The notes below the pieces were generated by a model. The model did no database searches. It was not told the DNA's origin and worked only from the letters and a program-made list of their open reading frames with translations. This document shows positions 42,243-51,322 of a stretch of DNA of 64,000 nt, one piece after another. The DNA comes from RGZA01 sp041917755. GTDB lineage: Bacteria; Pseudomonadota; Alphaproteobacteria; UBA9219; RGZA01. How positions within the stretch are numbered: the stretch's first letter is position 1; every line of letters begins with the position of its first letter. The stretch is taken from NCBI GenBank assembly GCA_041917755.1, contig JAYRWY010000007.1:268228-332227 (forward strand), read 5' to 3'. The position numbers were made by a program, and so were the translations under genes.

Positions 42243-42584
42243 ATGCCGATTGATTTGACCTATGGCGAAGAGAAAAAACAGCCGGAAAAGGCTGTAAAAA
42301 CTGCCGTTGCCATAGAGGGCGGCAGCAACCCCAATAGTTTGCCACGGGTCATTGCTACTGGGCGGGGCTTATTAGCTGAACAGATTCTGCGACTAGCTTT
42401 TGAAAATGATATCAAAGTACGCCAAGATAATGATCTGGTTGAGCTTCTGGCGATGCTTGACTTGGACCATCACATTCCTGCCGAGGCTGTAATCGCCGTG
42501 GCGGAAGTTCTTGCCCGGGTGTTTGAAGCAAATTCTGCACTTGGTAAATCACCATCGCCGGGGGGAGAGTCCCAGTCAGTATGA
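42243..42584 (+). CDS. FlhB C-terminal domain paralogue
   Basis: The 113-residue protein aligns by eye with the post-cleavage cytoplasmic part of FlhB: PRVIATGRGLLAEQILRLAFENDIKVRQDNDLVELLAMLDLDHHIPAEAVIAVAEVLARVFE. It lacks membrane helices and the NPTH site. Soluble FlhB-like proteins (sometimes called FlhX) occur in several lineages, and one can substitute for the cleaved FlhB domain in Bacillus (YlqH). It is the first gene of the rightward operon ending in fliP and overlaps the next by 4 bp. Confidence 0.85.
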   Translation: MPIDLTYGEEKKQPEKAVKTAVAIEGGSNPNSLPRVIATGRGLLAEQILRLAFENDIKVRQDNDLVELLAMLDLDHHIPAEAVIAVAEVLARVFEANSALGKSPSPGGESQSV

Positions 42585-42916
42585 GCGCAACATTTGATCC
42601 ATCGGGTTTTAACCCAGGCGAAGAGCTAGAAGCCCTGCGCTTAGCATTAGAGGCCAGCGAACGTGTCGTGCGCGAAGGCGGATTGATCGATCTTCGCGAT
42701 CTGGATGAACAGGTTGCCTATCTGTGTTCCGAAGTTATCAAGACGGATGGCCCGGTTCGCTTGCAACTACTTCCCAAACTTGAAGCCGTCATTCAAGTTC
42801 TGGATAATCTGGAAATTATTCTGCGCAAACACATGCCGCAAGAAGAATCTCAGGCACCCAATCGCTTGCGTGCCAATCAGGCTTATGGCGCGCCATCAAC
42901 CCAAAAGGGGAATTAG
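42581..42916 (+). CDS. Flagellar-operon hypothetical protein
   Basis: The 111-residue acidic, helical protein contains EELEALRLALEASERVVREGGLIDLRDLDEQVAYLCSEVIKTD and LPKLEAVIQVLDNLEIILRKHM, with no membrane segment. It is coupled to the flhB-like gene (ATGA overlap) and precedes fliO by 2 bp, so it is almost certainly part of the flagellar export operon. I recall similar short helical proteins at this position in other alphaproteobacteria but cannot name the family. A FlgN-like or export-chaperone role is only an inference. Confidence 0.7.
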   Translation: MSATFDPSGFNPGEELEALRLALEASERVVREGGLIDLRDLDEQVAYLCSEVIKTDGPVRLQLLPKLEAVIQVLDNLEIILRKHMPQEESQAPNRLRANQAYGAPSTQKGN

Positions 42917-42918
42917 CG

Positions 42919-43221
42919 TTGCCTGAAGATATGTTGGCCCGCATGCTCGTTTCCCTTGGTCTGGTACTAGGCCTTTTGGCGGCATTGACATGGGCGCTTA
43001 AAAAATATGGCGCTAAGCTTGGGTTACCGATGGCCATCAAGCAAGGCAAGACCCGCATCCAAATGGTCGATGTTACTCCGCTGGACGCACGTCACCGTCT
43101 GGTCTTGATCCGCAGAGATAAGGTTGAACATCTTATACTATTGGGCGGCACACAGCCCGTTGTGGTAGAAACCAATATTCCGCATGTTGCAGTGAATGAG
43201 ACGTCAAATGAAAAAAAATAG
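42919..43221 (+). CDS. fliO: Flagellar biosynthetic protein FliO
   Basis: FliO is a small scaffold for FliP ring assembly. The 100-residue protein has one N-terminal membrane helix (about 7-25, LVSLGLVLGLLAALTWALKKYG). A cytoplasmic beta segment follows, with IQMVDVTPLDARHRLVLIRRDKVEHLILLGGTQPVVVETNI, the FliO pattern. The TTG start at 42919 is preceded by AGGGG; an ATG at 42931 is possible. It overlaps the start of fliP. Confidence 0.88.
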   Translation: MPEDMLARMLVSLGLVLGLLAALTWALKKYGAKLGLPMAIKQGKTRIQMVDVTPLDARHRLVLIRRDKVEHLILLGGTQPVVVETNIPHVAVNETSNEKK

Positions 43222-43972
43222 CCCAATATTGAAATGCTTGCCGGTTATCCTTGCTATACTCATGGGGATGATATGCGTAGCGTTTCCTGCTGCTGCGCAA
43301 AGTATTAATTTAAACGTCGGCGGCCAAGAAGGTGGCTCAACTGCATCGCAGGTTATCCAGCTGGTGATGCTCATCACCGTACTGTCACTTGCGCCATCTA
43401 TCTTGATGATGGTGACCTCTTTTGTACGCATCGTTGTTTCACTGTCATTGTTGCGTACAGCTCTTGGTTTACAACAAACCCCACCCAATACCGTAATTAT
43501 CAGTCTGGCAATGTTTTTGACCTTTTTCATTATGGCACCAACCTTCAACAAGGCCTATGACCAGGGCATCAAGCCGTTGATGGCTGAAAAAATCAAAGAA
43601 GAAGATGCGGTCAAGCTTACTGCGCAACCTTTTCACGATTTTATGATGCGTTATGTCCGCGATAAGGATTTAAAGTTGTTTGCCGATATGGCGAAAATGC
43701 CGCCCGCTACAAAAGTAGAAGAAGTTCCCTATCATGTGCTCATACCTGCATTCATGATTTCAGAGCTGCGTCGTGCGTTCGAAATCGGCTTTTTGTTATT
43801 CTTACCATTCCTGATTATCGATATGGTCGTGTCATCTATTCTGATGGCCATGGGCATGATGATGCTACCGCCCTCGGTGGTGGCGCTGCCGTTCAAGATT
43901 ATTTTCTTTGTGCTTGTCGATGGCTGGTATTTGGTCGTTGGTTCGCTCGTAAAAAGCTACGGGCTTTCCTGA
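43208..43972 (+). CDS. fliP: Flagellar export gate protein FliP
   Basis: FliP forms the core pentamer of the export gate. The 254-residue precursor has a cleavable signal (ending AAAQSIN). It then shows the highly conserved SFVRIVVSLSLLRTALGLQQTPPNTVIISLAMFLTFFIM, and PAFMISELRRAFEIGFLLFLPFLIIDMVVSSILMAMGMMMLPP. Start 43208 gives a proper signal peptide and overlaps the fliO end; an ATG at 43196 would add four residues. It is convergent with gcvPB, 1 bp away. Confidence 0.97.
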   Translation: MKKNSPILKCLPVILAILMGMICVAFPAAAQSINLNVGGQEGGSTASQVIQLVMLITVLSLAPSILMMVTSFVRIVVSLSLLRTALGLQQTPPNTVIISLAMFLTFFIMAPTFNKAYDQGIKPLMAEKIKEEDAVKLTAQPFHDFMMRYVRDKDLKLFADMAKMPPATKVEEVPYHVLIPAFMISELRRAFEIGFLLFLPFLIIDMVVSSILMAMGMMMLPPSVVALPFKIIFFVLVDGWYLVVGSLVKSYGLS

Positions 43973-43973
43973 A

Positions 43974-45560
43974 CTACGCTTTTTTCCAACGCAACACAGG
44001 CTGACGTGCCGCACGCGTTTCATCCAAACGCCGGCGCGGCGTGGTGGTTGGCGCACTCAAGAACATTTCCTTGTTGTTCGATGTTTTGGCTGCTATCGCA
44101 AGTTCACGCATGGTTGCGATATATGCATCCAGCGTTGGCTTGCTTTCAGTTTCGGTTGGCTCAATCAGGAATGCGCCATGCACGACCAACGGGAAATACA
44201 TCGTCATGGGGTGATAGCCACGGTCAAGCAGGGCCTTGGCAATGTCCAAGGTTGTTACGCCTGTATCTTTCAAGAAGCTATCATCGAATAATGCTTCATG
44301 CATGCATGGGCCTTGGAAAGGCGCACTCATGACGTCTTTGAGGCTAGCCAGAATGTAGTTTGCGTTGAGCACGGAATCGCTGGCCACCTGATATAATCCA
44401 TCTGCGCCGTGGCTGAGGATATAGGTAAGCGCTCTGGTGAACATGCCCATTTGTCCATGGAATGCCTTGAGGCGACCAAAAGGCTTGACGTTGCTATCAG
44501 CGGGATTGGTTTGTTCAACAAGACTCAGTTTACCTGCTTCAACCTTCACATAAGGAAGAGGAACATAAGCAGCCAAACGGTCGGAAAATACAACCGGTCC
44601 ACTACCAGGTCCGCCACCACCGTGGGGCGTCGAGAACGTTTTATGCAGATTGATATGCATGGCATCAATGCCCAAATCTGCTGGGCGAACACGGCCAACA
44701 ATGGCGTTATAGTTTGCTCCATCGCCATAGAAATATGCGCCAACCTTATGTACAGCATCCGCAATTTCAACGATTTCGCTTTCAAACAATCCGCATGTAT
44801 TGGGATTGGTCAACATAATGGCTGCAACGTTGTTATCCAGCTTCGCAATCAATGCTTCGCGGTCAACGCGGCCGCGTGCGTTTGCAGGAATGGATACAAC
44901 CGTGAAGCCCAGTGCCGCAGCTGTTGCAGGGTTGGTGCCGTGTGCAGATTCAGGAACCAAAACTATTTTTCTGTCTTCGCCGCGTGCACGCAGTGCTGCT
45001 TTAATGGCTGCCATTCCGCAGAATTCACCATGCGCGCCCGCCGCAGGCGCAAGTGTCAACGCTTTCATGCCCGTCAAGGTAAGAAGCCAATGCGACAATT
45101 CCTGCATCACGCTAATCGCGCCTTGTACGGTTGACTGCGGTTGCAGCGGATGAACATCACTAAATCCGGGAAGCCGTGCCATCTTTTCATTCAGGCGCGG
45201 GTTGTGTTTCATGGTGCAGGAGCCAAGTGGATAGAACGTACTATCAATCCCGAAATTCTTTTGTGAAAGGCGCGTGTAGTGGCGAACCATTTGCGGTTCA
45301 GAAACGCCAGGCAAACCAATTTCACTGCGTGGTTTTAATGCGCCAATCCGAAGTGCCGTTTTGGGCACATCAGGCAAATCAACGCCGCAACGACCCGGTT
45401 CATCCATTTCAAAAATTAATGGTTCTTCATGAACCATACCGCGGTGTTGTTCGCTTGGCGCTGCGGGTGCGGGTGAGGTTTTTCGGCCTTCATTGACCAT
45501 GGGGATGTTCCTGTTTGGTTGTTCGATGCTTGAAACTTTTACGGCTGCGTTGCTGCTCAT
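43974..45560 (-). CDS. gcvPB: Glycine dehydrogenase (decarboxylating) subunit 2
   Basis: This is the catalytic half of the two-subunit P protein of the glycine cleavage system. The 528-residue protein has the PLP lysine in INLHKTFSTPHGGGGPG, the GSCTMKHNPRLNE segment and the C-terminal FLIEPTETESKPTLD. It decarboxylates glycine and passes the aminomethyl group to GcvH. ATG 45560 is preferred; GGAG lies 8 bp upstream. It is coupled to gcvPA (ATGA overlap). Confidence 0.97.
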   Translation of the reverse strand: MSSNAAVKVSSIEQPNRNIPMVNEGRKTSPAPAAPSEQHRGMVHEEPLIFEMDEPGRCGVDLPDVPKTALRIGALKPRSEIGLPGVSEPQMVRHYTRLSQKNFGIDSTFYPLGSCTMKHNPRLNEKMARLPGFSDVHPLQPQSTVQGAISVMQELSHWLLTLTGMKALTLAPAAGAHGEFCGMAAIKAALRARGEDRKIVLVPESAHGTNPATAAALGFTVVSIPANARGRVDREALIAKLDNNVAAIMLTNPNTCGLFESEIVEIADAVHKVGAYFYGDGANYNAIVGRVRPADLGIDAMHINLHKTFSTPHGGGGPGSGPVVFSDRLAAYVPLPYVKVEAGKLSLVEQTNPADSNVKPFGRLKAFHGQMGMFTRALTYILSHGADGLYQVASDSVLNANYILASLKDVMSAPFQGPCMHEALFDDSFLKDTGVTTLDIAKALLDRGYHPMTMYFPLVVHGAFLIEPTETESKPTLDAYIATMRELAIAAKTSNNKEMFLSAPTTTPRRRLDETRAARQPVLRWKKA

Positions 45561-46906
45561 GCGCGGCACTCCTTTTCCAATGCGTTCGCCAAGGCCTCGA
45601 TATGTTCTGGAGTGGTAGTTTCAGTAACTGCCACAAGCAAGATATTGCGTAACTCAGACGATCCATCCAGACGGCTTGCTGGCACGCCGGCTAAAATCTT
45701 TTGCGCGGCAAGGCGTTCCACAACCTCAGCGGCTGGTTTTGGTAACTCAACCGCAAATTCATTAAAGAAGCTGTCATTCAATACCTTGATACCGGAAACC
45801 TTGCTCAGTCGTTCGGCAGTTTGTACGGCCAACGCATGGTTCAGATGGCTTAGTTTTTTAAGGCCATCCTCGCCCAGTAAGGTGAGGTGCATCGTAAAGG
45901 CCAAGGCGCATAAGCCGGAATTGGTACAGATATTACTGGTCGCTTTTTCACGGCGGATATGTTGCTCGCGTGTTGAAAGGGTGAGCACAAAGCCGCGTTT
46001 ACCTTCGGCATCTACGGTTTGACCGCAAATACGTCCTGGCATTTGGCGAATATATTCATCCTTGGTTGCAAATAAACCAACATAAGGTCCGCCAAAGTTC
46101 AGGCCATTACCAATGGATTGACCTTCGCAAACGACAATATCTGCGCCCATGCTGCCGGGGGATGGTAATAAGCCCAATGACACGACTTCGGTTACCACCA
46201 CAATCAATAATGCGCCATGTTTATGACATGCATCAGCAATCGCACTGACATCATGAACGCGGCCCCACACATCGGGTGTCTGGACAACCACGCATGATGT
46301 TTGGGCAGAAATTTTATCAACCAGATTTTCAGTTTGTTTGACGGTTGCCGGCAGGCTTTCAACCTTAAATCCACTTAAATCAGCGTGTGTATTTACGACA
46401 TCGCGGTAATGTGGGTGAAGCCCGCCAGATAAAATTGCATGATCGCGTTTGGTAACACGGTTAGCCATCATCACGGCTTCAACGGTACCCGTTGAACCAT
46501 CATACATGGACGCATTGGCAATCGGCATGCCAGTGAGCATCGATACCTGTGTTTGGAATTCAAACAGATATTGCAGTGTTCCTTGGCTCACTTCTGGTTG
46601 ATAGGGAGTGTAGGAGGTGAGGAATTCGCCCCGGGATAACAATTGGTCAACCGAAGCTGGCACATGGTGGCGATAGGCTCCTGCGCCACAAAAGAAAGGT
46701 GCGCTGCCTGCTGAAATATTCTGGTTAGCAAGATTTGCTAATTGCCGTTCAACTTCCATTTCACTTTTATGGTTTGGAAGTGTGCTGATGGGGCCTTTCA
46801 GGCGCGCAGAGGCAGGCACATCTTTGAATAATTCATCAACGGATGAAACCCCGATGGTCTGCAACATGTCGCTGCGATCTTTGGCGGTGAGCGGTAAATA
46901 ACGCAT
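45557..46906 (-). CDS. gcvPA: Glycine dehydrogenase (decarboxylating) subunit 1
   Basis: The 449-residue N-terminal half of the split P protein shows RYLPLTAKDRSDMLQTIG, FFCGAGAYRHHVPASVDQLLSRGEFLTSYTPYQPE and QFQTQ-like FEFQTQVSMLTGMPIANASMYDGSTGTVEA. Split gcvPA/gcvPB is common in alphaproteobacteria and Gram-positives, whereas E. coli has one fused protein. It lies 57 bp after gcvH. Confidence 0.97.
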   Translation of the reverse strand: MRYLPLTAKDRSDMLQTIGVSSVDELFKDVPASARLKGPISTLPNHKSEMEVERQLANLANQNISAGSAPFFCGAGAYRHHVPASVDQLLSRGEFLTSYTPYQPEVSQGTLQYLFEFQTQVSMLTGMPIANASMYDGSTGTVEAVMMANRVTKRDHAILSGGLHPHYRDVVNTHADLSGFKVESLPATVKQTENLVDKISAQTSCVVVQTPDVWGRVHDVSAIADACHKHGALLIVVVTEVVSLGLLPSPGSMGADIVVCEGQSIGNGLNFGGPYVGLFATKDEYIRQMPGRICGQTVDAEGKRGFVLTLSTREQHIRREKATSNICTNSGLCALAFTMHLTLLGEDGLKKLSHLNHALAVQTAERLSKVSGIKVLNDSFFNEFAVELPKPAAEVVERLAAQKILAGVPASRLDGSSELRNILLVAVTETTTPEHIEALANALEKECRA

Positions 46907-46963
46907 GGTCTGTTCCTTATGGGGATAAAAAATACGCGAACAAAAAAACAGAAAAAACGGTAA

Positions 46964-47329
46964 TTAGCCGCCTGTATGTTTTTTATAAGCCGTTGCATCC
47001 ATCAAGCCATCCAGCTCTGCCTTATTGCTAAGCTTGAGTTTGAAAAACCAGCCCGTGTCTTCTGGACTGCTGTTAATCAACGATGGATCATTCTTAAGGT
47101 TATCGTTCACCGCAATTACTTCGCCAGACAATGGCGCGTAGACATCGGATGCTGCTTTTACTGATTCAACAACAGCGGCCTGTTTGCCTTGGGCTACTTG
47201 CTTGCCGGTTTCAGGAAGTTCAACGAATACGATATCGCCAAGTGCGCCTTGCGCATAATCGGTAATACCGATGATGGCCACATCACCTTCAAGGCGAACC
47301 CATTCATGGTCTTTGCTAAATTTCATCAT
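46964..47329 (-). CDS. gcvH: Glycine cleavage system H protein
   Basis: The lipoyl carrier has 121 residues. It shows KDHEWVRLEGDVAIIGITDYAQGALGDIVFVELPETG, then the lipoyl-lysine segment VVESVKAASDVYAPLSGEV, all standard. The ATG overlaps the gcvT stop (ATGA). Confidence 0.97.
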   Translation of the reverse strand: MMKFSKDHEWVRLEGDVAIIGITDYAQGALGDIVFVELPETGKQVAQGKQAAVVESVKAASDVYAPLSGEVIAVNDNLKNDPSLINSSPEDTGWFFKLKLSNKAELDGLMDATAYKKHTGG

Positions 47330-48465
47330 GACATTTTTCCTTTGTTAATATAGCGGTGGGGGACAAATGGTAATGGGGTAATGCGTGCAGACAGGGCGCG
47401 GCCACGAACAATAAGCTGAAGCTTTGTGCCATTCACGGCAAGGTGCTTATCGACATAACCCATGGCAATCGGCTTTTGCAGGGTAGGGCTGAATCCGCCA
47501 CTGGTTACTTCGCCAACTTTTTCACCCTTCATATTCTGAATTTCAGTGCCTTCACGTGCTGGGGCTTTATCTTCAACCATTATTCCAACACGGGAGCGTT
47601 CAGGCAGGTTTAACAACTCAGATTCCAGAATTGCCGCACCGGCAAACTCACCTTCTGATAGGCGAGCCTTGTTTACCACCCACTTCAGACCCGCTTCTAC
47701 TGGGGTCGTTTTTTCATTCAATTCATGTCCGTAGAGGCACAGTCCTGCTTCAAGGCGAAGGGTATCACGCGCACCTAACCCGATTGGCTTTACATCCGCA
47801 TCCTGCATCAAAATATTAACCAGCGTCTCGGTGCTTTGTGGCTCAACCGATAATTCAAAGCCATCTTCACCTGTATAACCAGACCGCATCAACAATACCG
47901 GAATACCGGAAATTTTTGTCCATGTGGAATTCATAAAACCAAGTCTTTCAATAACATCGGTATCAGCAAGTGAGCGGATAACATCCGCAGCGTGCGGACC
48001 TTGCAGTGCAATTAAATCGCGGTTGACCAGTTCAATCAAATTGCTCGGCAGTTTGCCACGAATAATTGCAAGATCATGTTCCTTGCGTGATGCGTTTACG
48101 ATGACCCATAAATCATAACCTGTGTCTGGTCGCACAATAATCAGGTCATCAATCACACCGCCCCATTCGTTGAGCAATGTTGAATAACGCATCTGACCAG
48201 GCTTGAGGCTCTGCACATCGCTGGGCACATGTTTTTCGAGTGCCGCAACCGCCTCGCTGCCGCGCAATACAATTTGACCCATATGCGACACATCAAATAA
48301 TCCGGCATGAGTGCGTGTGTGCAGATGTTCGGTCATAATGCCGGTTGGATACTGGATGGGCATTTCATAGCCAGCAAATTCTACCATCTTCGCGCCTTGC
48401 GAAAGGTGCCAGTTATAAAGGGATGTGCGGCGCGGTGTGGAAGCTGCTTGTGCGGTTGCGGTCAT
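47326..48465 (-). CDS. gcvT: Aminomethyltransferase (T protein)
   Basis: GcvT releases ammonia and makes methylene-tetrahydrofolate from the H-protein intermediate. The 379-residue protein contains HTHAGLFDVSHMGQIVLRGS, LLNEWGGVIDDLIIV, RSGYTGEDGFELSV and LGARDTLRLEAGLCLYGHE. It is first in gcvT-gcvH-gcvPA-gcvPB. Only 22 bp separate it from an upstream lipoprotein gene, so there is no room for a glycine riboswitch directly before it. Confidence 0.96.
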   Translation of the reverse strand: MTATAQAASTPRRTSLYNWHLSQGAKMVEFAGYEMPIQYPTGIMTEHLHTRTHAGLFDVSHMGQIVLRGSEAVAALEKHVPSDVQSLKPGQMRYSTLLNEWGGVIDDLIIVRPDTGYDLWVIVNASRKEHDLAIIRGKLPSNLIELVNRDLIALQGPHAADVIRSLADTDVIERLGFMNSTWTKISGIPVLLMRSGYTGEDGFELSVEPQSTETLVNILMQDADVKPIGLGARDTLRLEAGLCLYGHELNEKTTPVEAGLKWVVNKARLSEGEFAGAAILESELLNLPERSRVGIMVEDKAPAREGTEIQNMKGEKVGEVTSGGFSPTLQKPIAMGYVDKHLAVNGTKLQLIVRGRALSARITPLPFVPHRYINKGKMS

Positions 48466-48487
48466 GACTGCCCTGATGTTCTATATG

Positions 48488-49075
48488 TTATTGAGGTGTG
48501 GGTTCGGCAATTTGTGAAAAATACGCCATATTCGCTTTAAGTTGTTCCGCGCTGAGCTGGAAACCAATCAACACTTGGTACTTTGAAGGATCCTGATCGG
48601 TAGGGATGCCAATATTTGGATTAACTGGAACAGTCAGTTGCAGTTGGCGGCTATTGTCACGGAATACAATTGGGATTTCATAGACTTCTTTTTTCAGCAC
48701 ATTGTCATTGGCATCAACAATAGAAACCGAGAACGGCATTGCTGCTCGCTTTCCTGCGGTATTGGCGCCCCGGATGGCCACAACATCAAATGATGTTTGC
48801 GCCAGTGGGTCAGCAACGCCATTCCCATCTTCATCGGTTTTACAATTGTTGTTTACATTACCCATGCGCGCACTGATAACCAGATTGCTTTCATCGGCGG
48901 CGGCTGGGTGCTGGTAAACGGATAAATCACGGACAATGGCAATGGTGGGGCATCCACCTGCGGTTACTATGGGTGTCGCACTTGGCCCATCGGAGCTGCA
49001 AGCGGTTAGCGTACCCAATGTAATGGTCAGCAATCCGATAAAAAGGGCAGGGCTTTTAGCATAATGACGCGTCAT
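48488..49075 (-). CDS. Hypothetical lipoprotein
   Basis: The 195-residue protein has a lipoprotein signal with lipobox TLTAC (Cys26). A beta-rich mature part contains ATPIVTAGGCPTIAIVRDLSVYQHPAAADESNLVISARMGNV and KEVYEIPIVFRDNSRQLQLTVPVNPN. The overall layout suggests a secreted immunoglobulin-like fold. I do not recognise a family. It precedes gcvT by 22 bp in the same direction and may share a promoter with it. Confidence 0.8.
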   Translation of the reverse strand: MTRHYAKSPALFIGLLTITLGTLTACSSDGPSATPIVTAGGCPTIAIVRDLSVYQHPAAADESNLVISARMGNVNNNCKTDEDGNGVADPLAQTSFDVVAIRGANTAGKRAAMPFSVSIVDANDNVLKKEVYEIPIVFRDNSRQLQLTVPVNPNIGIPTDQDPSKYQVLIGFQLSAEQLKANMAYFSQIAEPTPQ

Positions 49076-49163
49076 GTTTGGCCTGATGAAATGAGTAATC
49101 GCTCAAGCCAAAAAAATTATATGGGAAATGCCCAAGAGTCCATGGATTTAGAAGGGGTATGCC

Positions 49164-49172
49164 TGTGGATAA
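49164..49172 (-). promoter_or_regulatory. Isolated DnaA box
   Basis: The minus strand reads TTATCCACA, the perfect DnaA consensus, immediately downstream of the argF stop. No second box cluster or AT-rich unwinding region is evident, so this is not an origin. A single box may be chance. Confidence 0.35.
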
Positions 49173-49173
49173 C

Positions 49174-50091
49174 TTAAATTTTTCTAAAGCACCATAACAG
49201 GATGGCTTTTTGCACATGCAAACGGTTTTCTGCCTCATCCCAGACAACAGATTGCGGGCCATCCATCACGGCATCGGTGACTTCTTCGCCGCGATGAGCG
49301 GGAAGGCAATGCATAAATATAGCTGATGGTTTTGCTACTGCCATTTGGGCTGCGTCAATTTGATACGGCTGAAGCAGTTTGCGGCGTTCATCAGCATTGG
49401 TGTCGTGCATGGATATCCATGTATCAGCCAAAACGATGTCGGCATTTTTAAGTGCGGTATTCAGATCTTCTGAATAAGTAATTTTGGCTTTGGACTGCGC
49501 TTTTTTCAATGTCTGCGCATCTGGTGCCAGACTTTTTGGTGCTGCAATCCGAATAGAAAAATCAAATAATCCTGCTGCATGCATCCAGCTGGTCAGCACA
49601 TTATTATTGCCATCGCCACACCACGCAACTTCAAGCCCTTTCAGGTTTTTGAATTTTTCAATTGCAGTCATTAAGTCTGCCATCACCTGACAGGGATGGG
49701 AGAAGTTCGTCAGTCCGTTAATCACGGGAATGCTGGCATGTGTTGCAATTTCCGTCACATTCTCATGTGCGAATGTGCGGATCATCAATCCTTGAACAAA
49801 GCGGCTCAGCACCCGTGCCGTATCGCCAAGACTTTCGCCATGTCCCAATTGCATTTCTTTCCCGGACAATACAATTGCCTCACCGCCCAGTTCTTTCATC
49901 GCGACTTCAAACGAAACGCGGGTACGGGTTGATGGCTTTTCAAAAATCATCGCCAAGGTTTTTCCTTGCAAATCTTTACGCCAATTGCGCACTTTTTTCA
50001 GGCGAAGCGCTTGATGCAAGATGGCCGTCAAAGTCTGCGTATCAAACGCATCCAAATCGATAAAGTGCCGCATTTTATGTTGAACGTTCAT
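49174..50091 (-). CDS. argF: Ornithine carbamoyltransferase
   Basis: ArgF makes citrulline from ornithine and carbamoyl phosphate. The 305-residue protein has the carbamoyl-phosphate motif EKPSTRTRVSFEVAM, the MIRTFAHE segment and the ornithine/catalytic motif FMHCLPAHRGEEVTD. It starts one base inside the end of argD (shared base 50091), giving tight coupling. Another arginine gene, argH, lies at the far left of the window. Confidence 0.97.
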   Translation of the reverse strand: MNVQHKMRHFIDLDAFDTQTLTAILHQALRLKKVRNWRKDLQGKTLAMIFEKPSTRTRVSFEVAMKELGGEAIVLSGKEMQLGHGESLGDTARVLSRFVQGLMIRTFAHENVTEIATHASIPVINGLTNFSHPCQVMADLMTAIEKFKNLKGLEVAWCGDGNNNVLTSWMHAAGLFDFSIRIAAPKSLAPDAQTLKKAQSKAKITYSEDLNTALKNADIVLADTWISMHDTNADERRKLLQPYQIDAAQMAVAKPSAIFMHCLPAHRGEEVTDAVMDGPQSVVWDEAENRLHVQKAILLWCFRKI

Positions 50092-51308
50092 TATGCGGCA
50101 TCCCTTGGTTTAATATATTCTCTGATGGTTTGTTTAATAATATCCATCGCTTCATCGACGTGCTGTTCTTCAATGATAAGCGGTGGCAGAAAGCGCACCA
50201 CTTGGTCAGATGCACCCACGCATAGCAATCCGTTTTCGCGCAGTTTGGCCACCAGTTTCAGATTATCATCGGGGTTTACGCAGCGTAACCCCTGCATCAG
50301 GTTTTTACCACGATGCTCATGAAATAATGGGGCTGTATTGGTGGTAAATAGTTTGGGAAATTCATCGATTAATTCATCAAACCGTTTCCAAAGATATGCG
50401 CCCACACGGTTAACCTGTTTGAGCACTTTGCCATCTTGAAATAAATCCAACACGGCATTTCCTACCGCCATCGCCAATGGATTGCCGCCATAGGTTGAGC
50501 CATGGGTGCCGGGTTGCATGCCACTAGCTGCTTTTTCGGTCGCAAGGCATGCGCCAAGCGGGAAGCCGCCTCCAATGCCTTTGGCGACGCAAATCACGTC
50601 TGGCGTTACATCATACCATTCATAGGCAAACAGTTTTCCGGTTCTGCCCATGCCACATTGAATTTCATCAAAGTACAGCAACAAGCCATGCTCATCGCAA
50701 AGTTGCTTAAGGCCGCGCACAAATTCTGGTGTTGCCGCACGCATGCCGCCTTCGCCTTGTACGACTTCGATGTGAATACATGCGGTCTCAGGCGTGATGG
50801 CTTTTTTAACTGCATCCAGATCATTCCATGGCACTTGGTCAAACATATCAATCAAGGGGCCAAAACCGCCGACCATTTTGTCGGTTTTGGATGCGGCAAT
50901 GCCGGTCATGCTCCGCCCATGGAAGCAACCTTGGAAGGTAATGAAACGGGTTTTTTGTGGTTGACCAATGTGGGTGAAGTATTTGCGAATGACTTTAACG
51001 CCGCATTCCCATGCTTCGCTGCCCGAGTTGTTAAAGAACACGGTATCGGCAAATGTTAAATCGCACAGACGTTGTGCAAGTCGCTCACCTTCTGGGATAC
51101 GGAAGATGTTGGATACATGCCACAACTTCTTGGCTTGCTCGTGGAGCTTTTCAACCAGATATGGGTGTGCATGACCAAATGCGTTCACAGCAATTCCCGC
51201 TGCAAAATCCAGATAGCGTTTGCCATCTGTTGTATAAAGGTATGGGCCTTCACCACGTTCAAAAGATAAATTGGCCCGGTTATAAACGGGCATAATTGGC
51301 GTAATCAT
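50091..51308 (-). CDS. argD: Acetylornithine aminotransferase
   Basis: ArgD transaminates N-acetylglutamate semialdehyde in arginine synthesis (and may act in lysine synthesis on succinyl-DAP semialdehyde). The 405-residue class III enzyme shows FNNSGSEAWECGVKVIRKY, FHGRSMTGIAASK and LLYFDEIQCGMGRTGKLFAYE, with the PLP lysine in VAKGIGGGFPLGACLA. The argD-argF pair is a classical alphaproteobacterial operon. Confidence 0.95.
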   Translation of the reverse strand: MITPIMPVYNRANLSFERGEGPYLYTTDGKRYLDFAAGIAVNAFGHAHPYLVEKLHEQAKKLWHVSNIFRIPEGERLAQRLCDLTFADTVFFNNSGSEAWECGVKVIRKYFTHIGQPQKTRFITFQGCFHGRSMTGIAASKTDKMVGGFGPLIDMFDQVPWNDLDAVKKAITPETACIHIEVVQGEGGMRAATPEFVRGLKQLCDEHGLLLYFDEIQCGMGRTGKLFAYEWYDVTPDVICVAKGIGGGFPLGACLATEKAASGMQPGTHGSTYGGNPLAMAVGNAVLDLFQDGKVLKQVNRVGAYLWKRFDELIDEFPKLFTTNTAPLFHEHRGKNLMQGLRCVNPDDNLKLVAKLRENGLLCVGASDQVVRFLPPLIIEEQHVDEAMDIIKQTIREYIKPRDAA

Positions 51309-51322
51309 CGTTTAACTCTACC

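Noticed and set aside
44409..45153. Long frames opposite gcvPB
   Set aside because: Shadow frames of a well-conserved enzyme with odd Cys/Arg-rich composition and no family motif.
48466..48487. Glycine riboswitch before gcvT
   Set aside because: Only 22 bp separate gcvT from the upstream lipoprotein gene, too short for a glycine aptamer.
49164..49172. Origin of replication
   Set aside because: Only one DnaA box is present, and there is no cluster or unwinding region. The surroundings are ordinary metabolic genes.
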